Under the pieces are notes generated by a model that was given only the letters and a program-made list of their open reading frames with translations, was not told the DNA's origin and made no database searches. Positions 16,296-24,340 of a DNA stretch of 56,729 nt are shown here, one piece after another. The stretch's first letter is position 1; each line of letters opens with the position of its first letter. A program made the position numbers and the translations under genes. Source of the DNA: Deltaproteobacteria bacterium (GTDB taxonomy: Bacteria; Myxococcota; Myxococcia; Myxococcales; SZAS-1); assembly GCA_018266075.1 (NCBI GenBank), contig JAFEBB010000051.1:1-56729 (forward strand), in the 5' to 3' direction.

Positions 16296-16925
16296 ATGGG
16301 CGGGAAGAAGCGTCTCTCCGCGGTCGAGCGCCGGGTGCAACTGCTGGAGATCGGGCGCAAGGTCTTTGCCCAGCGCGGCTACGAGGCGACCTCGCTCGAC
16401 GAGGTGGCGGCCAAGGCCGGCATCTCCAAGCCGATCATCTACGAGCACTTCGGCGCCAAGGAGGGGCTCTACGCGGCCATCGTGGACCACGAGCTGGAGG
16501 CACTCGTGCGGCGGGTGTCACAGGCCGTCTCCCACGGCTCGCCGAGGGCGCGCTTCGAGGCCGCGGTGCTGGCGTTCCTGGTGTACGTGCGCGACGAGCC
16601 CGAGGGCTTCGCGGTGCTCACCCGCGACTCGCCCACCGCCTCGCGCTCCGGCCTCACCCGGGTCATCGACGACCTCGCCCCGCGCGTGGGCGACATCTTC
16701 CAGAGCGAGTTCCAGCGCGCGGGCTACCCGGCCAAGGTGGCGCCCATCTACGCGCACGCGCTGGTGGGCATGGTGACCCAGGTCGGGCAGTGGTGGGCCA
16801 GCGAGCACAAGCCGTTCGCGGTGGAGCACGTGGCCAAGCACGTGGTGGCCCTGGGCTGGATGGGCCTGCGCCACCTGCCCCAGGAGCCCGAGCTCACCTC
16901 GGCCCGGAGCGGGAAGAAGAAGTAG
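16296..16925 (+). CDS. TetR/AcrR family regulator, likely controls the desaturase operon
   Basis: The 209-residue protein has a standard N-terminal TetR DNA-binding domain: RRVQLLEIGRKVFAQRGYEA, then TSLDEVAAKAGISKPIIYEH, FGAKEGLYAAIVDHE, at about residues 12-60. The remaining 140 residues form the usual ligand-binding helical domain, with WASEHKPFAVEHVAKHVV near the end and a Lys-rich tail. It is divergent from the desaturase/hemolysin III operon with palindromes between, so repression of both is the simplest model. In mycobacteria and pseudomonads TetR proteins next to desaturases sense acyl-CoAs; the same ligand class is plausible here but not shown. Confidence 0.9.
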   Translation: MGGKKRLSAVERRVQLLEIGRKVFAQRGYEATSLDEVAAKAGISKPIIYEHFGAKEGLYAAIVDHELEALVRRVSQAVSHGSPRARFEAAVLAFLVYVRDEPEGFAVLTRDSPTASRSGLTRVIDDLAPRVGDIFQSEFQRAGYPAKVAPIYAHALVGMVTQVGQWWASEHKPFAVEHVAKHVVALGWMGLRHLPQEPELTSARSGKKK

Positions 16926-17165
16926 GGACCCCGACGCTCCGCGCACCGTCGCGCCCGCAATGGGCGGCGGTCGGCGCTCCTCCAGCGCACCCAGGCGCTC
17001 GGGAACCCTGCGGCCGACATTCGATCTCGACCCGGCAGGCGCCGGATGCGCATGCCACCACGTCGGAGACGCAAATCATGCACCGCTTGGGTCTGGAATC
17101 GCGGAGTCGGCCCCACGACTCACGCTTGGCCTCGCGCTCGCATTGGCGTTCCTCGCGGAGCGCAC

Positions 17166-19790
17166 GTGCCCTCAGAGATCGCCACCTGGCTGCTGCCACC
17201 GAGTCGCCTGCTTCCCCAATTGGGCGCGCGCGAGGGCGGACTCTCGTCTCCCGAGGCTCGCTTGCGGCTGGAGCAACACGGGCCCAACGAGCCCGTGCCC
17301 CACGTCCACAAGGGCCCCGCAGTCGCGGTTCGGTCATTCCTTGCCAACCCGCTGATGGTGATCCTGCTCGCGGCGAGCGTGGTCTCGGCGCTCCTCGGAG
17401 AGCCGGTCGACGCGCTGATCATCTTCGCCATGATCGCCCTCGGTCTGGCGCTGAACGTCCTCCAGACCTATCGCTCCCAGCGCACCATCGAGCGGCTCCG
17501 CGCGGGACTGGCACCCACCGCCACGGTGCTTCGCGATGGAAATTGGTGCGAGCTCCCGCGCCGCGAGGTGGTCCCCGGAGACGTCTTTCGTCTCTCGGCG
17601 GGCGACCTCGTCCCGGCCGATGCGCGCCTCCTGGAGAGCCGCGACCTCCACATCAATCAAGCGGCGCTCACCGGCGAATCGCTGCCGGTCGAAAAGGACG
17701 TGCTCGACGCCACCTCGACCGAGCTCCTCTCCAACCACTCGGTCGTCCTCTTCGGTACGTCGGTCGTGGGAGGCACGGCGACCGCCGTCGCCTTCGCAAC
17801 GGGAAAGGACACCGCCTTCGGCGACATCGCGTCGGTCATCGCCGCGCGCCCGCCGGAGACGGAGTTCGAACGCGGCGCCTCGCGCTTCGGCCTCCTCATC
17901 ATGCGCACGGTGTTCGTCCTGGTGATTGCCGTGGAGCTCGCCGCGCTCGCCGCGGGACGGCCAGCCTTCGAGTCTCTGCTGTTTGCCGTGGCGCTGGCGG
18001 TGGGCCTCACGCCCGAGTTCCTGCCGATGATCTCCACGGTCACCCTCTCGCGAGGGGCCCAGCACATGGCCAGCAAGCAGGTGCTGGTGAAGAACCTGGC
18101 CGCCATCCAGAACTTCGGGAGCATCGACATCCTCTGCTGCGACAAGACCGGCACCCTCACCAGCGGCGAAATGCGCCTGGAGCAGCACCTCGATCCGTTT
18201 GGCGCCCCGAGCGAGCGCGTCTTCCTGCTCGGCTATCTCAACTGCCTGCACCAGACCGGAGTCCAGAACGGGCTCAACGAGGCGGTCCTCGCGCAGGCGA
18301 CGTCCCGGAACCCGCTCGACGCCGCGGTTCTCGGCCACGGCCAGCCGGACGTGCACAGCTACCGCAAGCTCGACGAGATCCCCTTCGACTTCGAGCGGCG
18401 GCGCCAGTCGGTCGTCGTCGAGTGGGGCCAGCAGGAGCGGCTGCTCATCACCAAGGGCGCGCCCGAGGCCGTGCTGGAGCTCTGCACCTCGATCGAGCTC
18501 GAGGGCAAGTGCGAGCCACTCACCGATGCGTCTCGCGCGCGCACGCGCGCCACCTTCGACGGCTTGAGCCGCGAGGGCTTCCGCATCCTCGCAATCGCCA
18601 CGCGAACGGTTCCGGTTCAAGCGGCCTATGACAAGCGCGAGGAGCACGACTTCGTTCTCAACGGCTACCTGGCGTTCATCGACCCGCCCCTCGAGCGCAC
18701 CGCCGTGGCGCTCCAGGCGCTGCACCGCGACGGCGTCGAGGTGAAGATCCTCACCGGCGACAACGAGCTCGTGGCACAGCACGTCTGCAAGCAGGTTGGG
18801 CTCCACGTGCGCCGGGCGGTGCTCGGGGATGAGCTCAGCCGAACGACGGATGCCGCGCTGGCCAAGGTCGCCGAGGACGCGACAGTGTTCGCGCGCGTCT
18901 CGCCAGCGCAGAAGAATCGGATTCTCCAAGCGCTCAAGAGCCATGGCCACGTGGTCGGCTTCCTGGGCGATGGGATCAACGACGCGCCGTCCCTCCATGC
19001 GGCCGACGTGGGGATCTCCGTCGCGAGCGGCGTGGACGTGGCCAAGGATGCCGCCGAGATCATCCTCCTCGAGCGGGACCTCGCGGTCCTTCACGCGGGG
19101 ATCATCGAGGGGCGAAAGGCGTTCGGAAACATCGTGAAGTACCTGCTCATGGAGACGAGCTCGAACTTTGGGAACATGTTCAGCATGGCCGCGGCGTTCC
19201 TGTTCCTGCCGTTCCTCCCCATGCTCCCCACGCAGATCATCCTCAACAACTTCCTCTATGACCTCGCGCAGGTGACCATCCCCACCGATTGGGTGGACCC
19301 GACCTTCATTCGCAAGCCGCGGCGCTGGGACATCGCCACCATTCGAAACTTCATGCTCGCCGTCGGTCCCATCAGCTCGCTCTACGACTTCCTCACCTTC
19401 GCGGCGCTGCTTCGCGTCTTCCACGCGCCGGAGCAGCTGTTTCAAACCGGCTGGTTCGTGGAGTCGCTGGCCACCCAGACCCTGGTGATCTTCGTAATTC
19501 GCACCAGCGGCAATCCGTTCCGCAGCCGCCCGAGCCTGCCGCTGACGATCACCACGCTTTCGGTGGTCGCGGTCGGGCTGGTGCTGCCGGTCTCGCCGTT
19601 GGCGAAGCTGTTTGGGTTCACGCCACTGCCGGGGTCCTTCTACGGCTTCCTCGTGGTCGCGACCCTGACCTACGTGATGCTCGTGGCCGTGATTCGGGGC
19701 TGGATGGTTCGGCGAGAAGCAGGCCGACCCACGCCGCAACCGCCCCGGCCTGAGCTCGCGCCGCCGAGCGACGCGGTGGCGCACGCGTGA
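17166..19790 (+). CDS. mgtA: MgtA-type P-type cation (Mg2+) ATPase
   Basis: The 874-residue protein has all P-type ATPase marks: an N-terminal cation ATPase segment (LEQHGPNEPV), TGES at about 168-171, the phosphorylated Asp326 in DKTGTLT, KGAPEAV, the hinge GDGINDAPSLHAADVG, and a C-terminal membrane part. The tail PTDWVDPTFIRKPRRWD resembles the 'NVDpe.i.kPqrW' block specific to MgtA/MgtB magnesium importers. The GTG at 17166 is chosen since GGAG lies six bases upstream; a longer frame from 17046 would add an Arg-rich segment. The roughly 240 bp before it hold no gene I can see. No MgtC, CorA or clear leader peptide is nearby. It opens a cluster of stress-type genes. Confidence 0.9.
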   Translation: MPSEIATWLLPPSRLLPQLGAREGGLSSPEARLRLEQHGPNEPVPHVHKGPAVAVRSFLANPLMVILLAASVVSALLGEPVDALIIFAMIALGLALNVLQTYRSQRTIERLRAGLAPTATVLRDGNWCELPRREVVPGDVFRLSAGDLVPADARLLESRDLHINQAALTGESLPVEKDVLDATSTELLSNHSVVLFGTSVVGGTATAVAFATGKDTAFGDIASVIAARPPETEFERGASRFGLLIMRTVFVLVIAVELAALAAGRPAFESLLFAVALAVGLTPEFLPMISTVTLSRGAQHMASKQVLVKNLAAIQNFGSIDILCCDKTGTLTSGEMRLEQHLDPFGAPSERVFLLGYLNCLHQTGVQNGLNEAVLAQATSRNPLDAAVLGHGQPDVHSYRKLDEIPFDFERRRQSVVVEWGQQERLLITKGAPEAVLELCTSIELEGKCEPLTDASRARTRATFDGLSREGFRILAIATRTVPVQAAYDKREEHDFVLNGYLAFIDPPLERTAVALQALHRDGVEVKILTGDNELVAQHVCKQVGLHVRRAVLGDELSRTTDAALAKVAEDATVFARVSPAQKNRILQALKSHGHVVGFLGDGINDAPSLHAADVGISVASGVDVAKDAAEIILLERDLAVLHAGIIEGRKAFGNIVKYLLMETSSNFGNMFSMAAAFLFLPFLPMLPTQIILNNFLYDLAQVTIPTDWVDPTFIRKPRRWDIATIRNFMLAVGPISSLYDFLTFAALLRVFHAPEQLFQTGWFVESLATQTLVIFVIRTSGNPFRSRPSLPLTITTLSVVAVGLVLPVSPLAKLFGFTPLPGSFYGFLVVATLTYVMLVAVIRGWMVRREAGRPTPQPPRPELAPPSDAVAHA

Positions 19791-19890
19791 GCTTCACCCG
19801 CGGGTGCACATCAGGCCGTGCGCCGGGCGCACCTCGTCGGGGTGGGTGAGGTCGGCAGCGCCGGGCCTGCGCGCCCGTCGAGCCCGACAG

Positions 19891-20649
19891 TCATTGGGCC
19901 ACCCAGCCGCCGTCGACCGCGATCGCCTGTCCGGTCACGAAGGAAGCCATGCTCGAGCACAGCCAGGTCACCACGTTTGCGATCTCCTCGGGCGTCCCCA
20001 CGCGGCCCACGGGCTCACCCGCCACGAGCGCGGACTCCATCTCCGGGCGCTGTCGGATCAGGCGGTCCACCATCGCCGTGCGAATCGCGCCTGGGCAGAC
20101 CGCGTTCACCCGGATGCCGTCTCGGGCGTGCTCGAGTGCCGCGGTCCGGGTCAGGCCGACGATGCCGTGCTTGCTCGCGACGTACGCGGGCAGGTCCCTG
20201 AAGCCCACCAGGCCCGCGATGGACGCACAGTTCACGATTGCCCCGCGCCCCTGAGCCCGCATCTGGGCGAGCTCGTGCTTCATGCACAGCCACACGCCCT
20301 TGAGATTCACGGCCAGCGTGCGGTCCCAGTTCTCCTCGGTGCACGCGACCGTGGAGGCAAGCTCTCCCTCGATGCCCGCGTTGTTGAACGCGAAGTCCAG
20401 CCTCCCGTACGCCTCGAGCGTGTCGCCGAAGAGCCTCGCCACCTCGCTCGCCTTGGCGACGTCTGCCCGGATGAAGCGCGCCTCCCCCCCCTCGCCGCGA
20501 ATCTGTCGGACTGCTTGCTCGCCAGCCTCGCCCTGCACGTCCGCGAGGACCACCCGCGCGCCCCCCCGCGCGAAGGCCAGCGCGGCTGCCCGCCCGATGC
20601 CGGTGCTCGCGCCGGTGACGAGCGCGACGTCTGCCTTCGAAAAGCCCAT
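19891..20649 (-). CDS. SDR-family NAD(P)-dependent oxidoreductase
   Basis: The 252-residue classical short-chain dehydrogenase has TGASTGIG at 12-19 for cofactor binding, NNAG at 89-92, Ser143, and the catalytic Tyr156/Lys160 in YVASK. The acidic Asp37 after strand two (VVLADV) favours NAD over NADP. The C terminus has the usual SFVTGQAIAVDGGW. AGGAG precedes the start. Substrate cannot be told. It is transcribed against its neighbours and faces the P-type ATPase gene convergently with 100 bp between, so it is probably monocistronic. Confidence 0.92.
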   Translation of the reverse strand: MGFSKADVALVTGASTGIGRAAALAFARGGARVVLADVQGEAGEQAVRQIRGEGGEARFIRADVAKASEVARLFGDTLEAYGRLDFAFNNAGIEGELASTVACTEENWDRTLAVNLKGVWLCMKHELAQMRAQGRGAIVNCASIAGLVGFRDLPAYVASKHGIVGLTRTAALEHARDGIRVNAVCPGAIRTAMVDRLIRQRPEMESALVAGEPVGRVGTPEEIANVVTWLCSSMASFVTGQAIAVDGGWVAQ

Positions 20650-20800
20650 TGCCGCTCCTGCGAAGCCTGCGGCGAATCTGGGTCGACTCGAGTCGGGTCA
20701 CAACACCACGAGCGAGGGCCTGCCGCGGCCAGCGCGCTGGGGGCTCGGCCGCCCGCCCTACTCATCCCGGCTGTGCTCCGAGCGGGTTCACTGCCCGTTG

Positions 20801-20905
20801 CAGCTCACCGAGCTGCCGGGCGGAACGGTCTGGGCAAAGAGCGCTGGAAAGGGAAAAGGGGCCACCTTCATCGTCGAGTTCCCCATCGTCGATGTTGCGC
20901 TGAGC
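20801..20905 (+). pseudogene. Remnant of a sensor histidine kinase (HATPase C-terminal end)
   Basis: Within an otherwise gene-free 419 bp, the plus strand encodes ELPGGTVWAKSAGKGKGATF followed by IVEFPIVDV. This matches the end of the histidine kinase ATPase domain, normally '..HGGTV.A.SAG.G.GATF.v.LP.', right up to the last strand. Upstream the frame holds no N, G1 or F boxes and no H box, so only the tail survives. It suggests a kinase (or hybrid kinase) gene was deleted here, in line with the nearby universal stress genes, which often sit beside such regulators. Confidence 0.65.
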
Positions 20906-21068
20906 GGCGCGGACGACGGCGCCCCCACGCGTCGTCCGACGGGGACGGCCACGCGCTCTGCGAGCCGCAAACGGAGCGCGCGCCCCGCAGGCGCCCAACC
21001 CGCCGACGGGGACCGAGCGCCCCTAGCTTCTCGGGAGCGCTGACGCGCGCCGCCAACGGGGAAGCTGA

Positions 21069-21728
21069 ATGCAGATCGACCGCGACTTCGAGCGCACGGT
21101 TCACCTGAGCAACGGGCAGCTCGTCCACATCCGGTTGCTGCGCCCCGGCGACGAGCGGCTGCTCCTCGAAGGCTTCAGCAACCTCTCCACCGAGGGCCGC
21201 TATCAGCGGTTCCACGGGGCCGTGGCGGAGCTCTCGCCCACGTGGTTGCACTACCTCGCCGACGTGGACCAACGAGACCACATCGCGGTGGGCGCCTACT
21301 CGGACACCGCCCCGCAGCACGGCCTGGGGGTCGCTCGGTGCGTGCGCTTTCCCGAAGATCCGACGGCGGCCGAGGTGGCGGTCACCGTGGTCGATCGCGC
21401 GCAGCACCAGGGCCTGGGCAGCATGTTGTTCGGCGTCCTCTCGGTCGCGGCCTACGAGCGGGGCATCCAACGCTTTCGTGCGTGCGTGCTGGGAAGCAAC
21501 GCCAACGCGCTCTCGCTGATCCACGGTCTGACGCCGCTGACGAGCGAGCACTGCAGCCAGGGCGAAGTGGAGATCGGGATGGACGTCGCTCGGATCGCCG
21601 AGTCGGTCGCGAGCCTGGAGGGCGACCACCCTGGCCGCGCCTTGCTCAAGCTGGCGGCCCAGGGGCTCGTGTTCCGCCCCCCGAGGTCCAGGATGTCCGC
21701 GAGCCCCGCTCCACCCGCGCCGCACTGA
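21069..21728 (+). CDS. GNAT-family N-acetyltransferase
   Basis: The 219-residue protein has an N-terminal VHIRLLRPGDERLLLEGF start, typical of the acetyltransferase domain in protein lysine acetyltransferases of the Pat type. It then has AEVAVTVVDRAQHQGLGSML, where the Q-x-x-G-x-G/A-like QGLGSML loop binds acetyl-CoA. The last 60 residues are an extension of low similarity with a Pro/Ser-rich end. Substrates in this subfamily include acetyl-CoA synthetase lysines, which would fit a stress-metabolism cluster, but the substrate is not shown by the sequence. It starts after an A/G-rich GGGGAAG, 160 bp downstream of the kinase remnant. Confidence 0.85.
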   Translation: MQIDRDFERTVHLSNGQLVHIRLLRPGDERLLLEGFSNLSTEGRYQRFHGAVAELSPTWLHYLADVDQRDHIAVGAYSDTAPQHGLGVARCVRFPEDPTAAEVAVTVVDRAQHQGLGSMLFGVLSVAAYERGIQRFRACVLGSNANALSLIHGLTPLTSEHCSQGEVEIGMDVARIAESVASLEGDHPGRALLKLAAQGLVFRPPRSRMSASPAPPAPH

Positions 21729-21811
21729 CGAGAGCTGCGCGCCAGACACCAGAACCCGTCTCGAGACCCTGCTTCCAACGCCGCCAGCTGCGCGGGTTAT
21801 TGAAACTCGCT

Positions 21812-22393
21812 TTAGCGCCGCGACGCCGGACCCGAAGGAGACCGGGGCGCACCAGGCAGGGGAAACTCGCGGTGCCAAGAAGGCGCGAGGTACTGAAACC
21901 CAAGGGCGCTGGTCCAGCCGCGAATGCTGGCCAGGTCCCGGAAGTCGCCCTCGGGGAAGCCCTGAACGCGGAGCAAGAGGCGCTCCCAGAACGGGTGGTC
22001 TCGGTAGTGAAGCTCCCCGGCAAAAGCGCCCACCGAAGCGGGAACGAGGCGCTTCAACCGACGAAGCGCGGAGACGACGTGGCCCCGATCGCGGACGAGG
22101 CCTGGGAGGCGCTCATCCCACATCTCCATCCCCACCGCGAAGACGGCGAACCGCCGGTCGAGCAGCTCGGCCTGAAACCGCTCGAGAAAGGCCACGGCCT
22201 CGGGGAGCCACCTCCCCCGATAGATCGGCGCGCCCACGATCACGCCGTCGAAAGGCCGAACGTCATCGACCCGATCGACGGGGCTGACGACGATGTCGGC
22301 ACCCAGGGCCTCGAGCGTCCGGGCAACCTCCTCCGCGATCGATTTCGTCGAGCCGTACCGGGTCACGTACGTCACGAGGACTTGGGGCCGCAT
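21812..22393 (-). CDS. Flavodoxin-domain protein (HemG-like)
   Basis: The 193-residue product begins with a flavodoxin phosphate-binding loop, VLVTYVTRYGSTKSIAEEVA (about 5-24). It continues with FDGVIVGAPIYRGRWLPEA, the same arrangement as in HemG-type protoporphyrinogen oxidases and other flavodoxin_5 proteins, then FAVFAVGME and FAGELHYRD. It probably binds FMN and takes part in electron transfer. The substrate need not be protoporphyrinogen, since similar genes sit in anaerobic or stress clusters with universal stress proteins, as here. It is followed convergently by the GNAT gene, with 83 bp between. C-terminal 30 residues are Pro/Ser/Arg-rich. Confidence 0.82.
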   Translation of the reverse strand: MRPQVLVTYVTRYGSTKSIAEEVARTLEALGADIVVSPVDRVDDVRPFDGVIVGAPIYRGRWLPEAVAFLERFQAELLDRRFAVFAVGMEMWDERLPGLVRDRGHVVSALRRLKRLVPASVGAFAGELHYRDHPFWERLLLRVQGFPEGDFRDLASIRGWTSALGFQYLAPSWHREFPLPGAPRSPSGPASRR

Positions 22394-22490
22394 GTCCCAC
22401 CTGCTGGCATTCAGGTAGTTCTGAAATGCGCCAGTGCAACGTATCGCTCGTCACGACAGCGTGTGGTGACGCACGTCCTGGAGCTGCCGG

Positions 22491-22667
22491 CAGCTCTGGG
22501 CGGAAGGCCGGATGCGCGATGGAGATGAGGGCCTCGCCCTGCTCGCGCAGCGTGCGACCGTGCAGGTTCACCGCGCCGCGCTCGGTCACTGACCGGTTGA
22601 TCGCGGAGACCGTCGAGCGCTGCCGGATGACGTCCGGGGCGTTGGTGCGCTCGCCACCGTGGACTCC
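22491..22667 (-). pseudogene. Remnant of an acetyl-CoA hydrolase/transferase C terminus
   Basis: The minus strand between the two neighbours carries QRSTVSAINRSVTERGAVNL followed by HGRTLREQGEALISIAHPAF and RPEL. This is close to the C-terminal motif of acetyl-CoA hydrolases / 4-hydroxybutyrate CoA-transferases (VTE.G.a.L.GrsLreRA.aLI.IAHPdFR). The rest of the roughly 430-residue family is absent, and the segment before it breaks into another frame near 22667. The 331 bp between genes thus hold a decayed gene end and nothing else I can identify. Confidence 0.7.
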
Positions 22668-22724
22668 ACCGCGGGGTTGTCGTCCACGAATGCGGAGAGC
22701 CGCGGACCGCCGTTCTCCTGCCGC

Positions 22725-23153
22725 TCAACTTCGAACCACGGCGACAGGGCAATGCGCGTGGTGCACGGTCTGCTGGCTGACGGAGCCCATGAGGAGGCTC
22801 GCGAATCCGCCGAGTCCCCTGTTCCCCACGACCACGAGGATCGCGTCGCGTGACTGGTCCAGGATGGCTTTCACGGGCTGGTCCATGACCACGCGTCCCT
22901 CGACCTTCAGCGACGGGTGGAGGTGACGTGCCTTGGAAATGGCCCGGTCCACGTTCTGACAAGCAAGCTCTTCGAAGGCCGTGATGAGCGATGGATTGAC
23001 GGCGGGCGTGGCCCCGGCGTGCATTCCGATGGGCAGTCCCCAGGCGCTCACCACCCGCAGGTTCGCCCCCCGGAACTCCGCTTCCTGGGCTGCGAACTCG
23101 AGCGCCTTGTCCGCGTACGACGAGCCGTCGACGCCCACGACCACTGTCGCCAT
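22725..23153 (-). CDS. Universal stress protein (UspA family)
   Basis: The 142-residue protein is a single Usp domain. It starts with TVVVGVDGSSYADKALEFA and ends with the ATP-binding loop VVVGNRGLGGFASLLMGSVS and HCPVAVVRS. The G-x2-G-x-G-x9-G-(S/T) pattern that marks ATP-binding members is present. GGAGG precedes the start. It lies 29 bp after the CBS-domain gene on the same strand, so the two likely form an operon. It closely resembles the second universal stress protein at 23848-24291, which is divergent from this pair, suggesting an old duplication. Confidence 0.92.
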   Translation of the reverse strand: MATVVVGVDGSSYADKALEFAAQEAEFRGANLRVVSAWGLPIGMHAGATPAVNPSLITAFEELACQNVDRAISKARHLHPSLKVEGRVVMDQPVKAILDQSRDAILVVVGNRGLGGFASLLMGSVSQQTVHHAHCPVAVVRS

Positions 23154-23182
23154 TGCGGCCTCCCGCTCGAATGCTCGGTGCG

Positions 23183-23632
23183 TCAGTGCCGGGACTGGCT
23201 GGTGGAGCGCGGCCACCGGGCGGTGCGCCGGGTCGCCTTGGGTGCACGGCCCGTCGCGGGCCGCTCTCCGTGCGAGTGAATCCACTGAAGAAGGTCGGTG
23301 GTCGTGAGGATGCCCACCAGCTCCTTCTTGTCGACGACGGGTAGGCACCCGATGGAGCGGCCCTTGAGAAGCAGCGCCGCCTTCTCGAGCGGCATGGTGG
23401 GGTTCGCCGTCACCACCTTGCCCGTCATCAAGTCCTCGACCGTCATGCGCTGCCTGCCGGAGGCGCCGACCTCACGAAGATCCTGATCCGAGAGCACACC
23501 CACCACCCGGCCACGCTCGGTGACAACCAGGTGGTGAAAGCGGCCGTTCTTGAGCCGCCGCCAGGCCTGCTCCGCCAAGGCTCCGGGTGAGATCGTCTCG
23601 GCAAGCGGGGTCATCAGTTCGCGGATCCGCAT
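23183..23632 (-). CDS. Tandem CBS-domain protein
   Basis: The 149-residue protein has two CBS units: MRIRELMTPLAETISPGALA to VVGVLSDQDLREV (about 1-54), and MTVEDLMTGKVVTANPTMPL to LVGILTTTDLLQWI (about 62-117). The remaining 30 residues are a basic tail. CBS pairs bind adenine nucleotides such as ATP, AMP or ADP and act as energy sensors. A stand-alone copy next to universal stress proteins is common in clusters for low-energy or low-oxygen survival. It is the first gene of a CBS-usp operon and divergent from a second usp gene with 215 bp between them. Confidence 0.9.
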   Translation of the reverse strand: MRIRELMTPLAETISPGALAEQAWRRLKNGRFHHLVVTERGRVVGVLSDQDLREVGASGRQRMTVEDLMTGKVVTANPTMPLEKAALLLKGRSIGCLPVVDKKELVGILTTTDLLQWIHSHGERPATGRAPKATRRTARWPRSTSQSRH

Positions 23633-23668
23633 GGTTCTCCCGGTTCACGCCGCGCAGCTGTCCTTGGA

Positions 23669-23787
23669 CCCTTCACCGGCGCGCGGGCGTGGTCTCTTGA
23701 AAATGCGCAGCGTCCAGGAGGGGGCCAAGCCCCGCCTGCCAAGGCCGTGGCAGCGAGCCGGCACGGTCCGCGCAGCGTGGTGAAGGG
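23669..23787. promoter_or_regulatory. Divergent CBS / usp control region with 9 bp inverted sites and a sigma-54-like element
   Basis: The 215 bp between the two divergent genes contain CCCTTCACC at 23669-23677 and its exact reverse complement GGTGAAGGG at 23779-23787, about 100 bp apart. This layout suits a regulator bound near each promoter. In addition, 23760-23774 reads GGCACGGTCCGCGCA, which keeps the GG(N10)GC spacing and the GGCACG half of sigma-54 promoters, though the -12 part is GCGC rather than TTGC. It points toward the plus-strand usp, starting about 75 bp upstream of the ATG. Confidence 0.3.
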
Positions 23788-23847
23788 AACGCGGGTGGCT
23801 GGCGTCGCGACGTCCACCACGCGATGGGCCTGGCCCCGGAGGTCACG

Positions 23848-24291
23848 ATGGAAACCATTGTCGTCGGCGTGGACGGCTCAGAATGCGCGCACCGGGCACT
23901 GCTCTTCGCAGCCGAGGAGGCCGTGTTCCGCCAAGCGGCACTTCGCGTGGTCTGCGCCTGGACGCTGCCGGTCAGCGTGAACGTCGCGGGGGGCCTGGGG
24001 CCGCTCGATTCTTCGGTGGTGACCGCATTCCGTGACGCGGCCCGCAAGACGGTCGACGAAGCGGTGGCCGAGGTGCGCCGCAGACAGCCTCACCTCGAAG
24101 TCGTGGGACGTGTGGTGAACGATCAACCCGCCAAGGCGATCATCGACCAGGCGCGGGGAGCGACCCTCGCGGTGGTGGGAAGCCGCGGACGCGGCGGGTT
24201 CGCCAGCTTGCTCTTGGGTTCCGTGAGTCGGGAAACCGTGGAGCACGCGCCCTGCCCGGTCGTCGTCATCCGTGGGTCAGGGCACGCTTGA
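23848..24291 (+). CDS. Universal stress protein (UspA family), second copy
   Basis: The 147-residue protein has one Usp domain, from ETIVVGVDGSECAHRALLFA to the loop VVGSRGRGGFASLLLGSVSR and CPVVVIRGSG. The ATP-binding G-x2-G-x-G-x9-G-S signature is present. The chosen ATG has GGAGG six bases before it; an ATG eight codons upstream lacks one. It resembles the copy at 22725-23153 in order of motifs (VDGS, DQPVKAI/DQPAKAI) and is divergent from the CBS-usp operon, so the three genes are probably under common control. Confidence 0.92.
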   Translation: METIVVGVDGSECAHRALLFAAEEAVFRQAALRVVCAWTLPVSVNVAGGLGPLDSSVVTAFRDAARKTVDEAVAEVRRRQPHLEVVGRVVNDQPAKAIIDQARGATLAVVGSRGRGGFASLLLGSVSRETVEHAPCPVVVIRGSGHA

Positions 24292-24340
24292 TCCGCCAGA
24301 CGCCAAGGGAGCTTCGCGCCCGAGAGCGAGAGCACACGAC

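Noticed and set aside
16926-17165. A Mg2+-responsive leader or riboswitch before the MgtA-type gene
   Set aside because: No Pro-rich leader peptide or M-box helices could be seen by eye, so it is not claimed.
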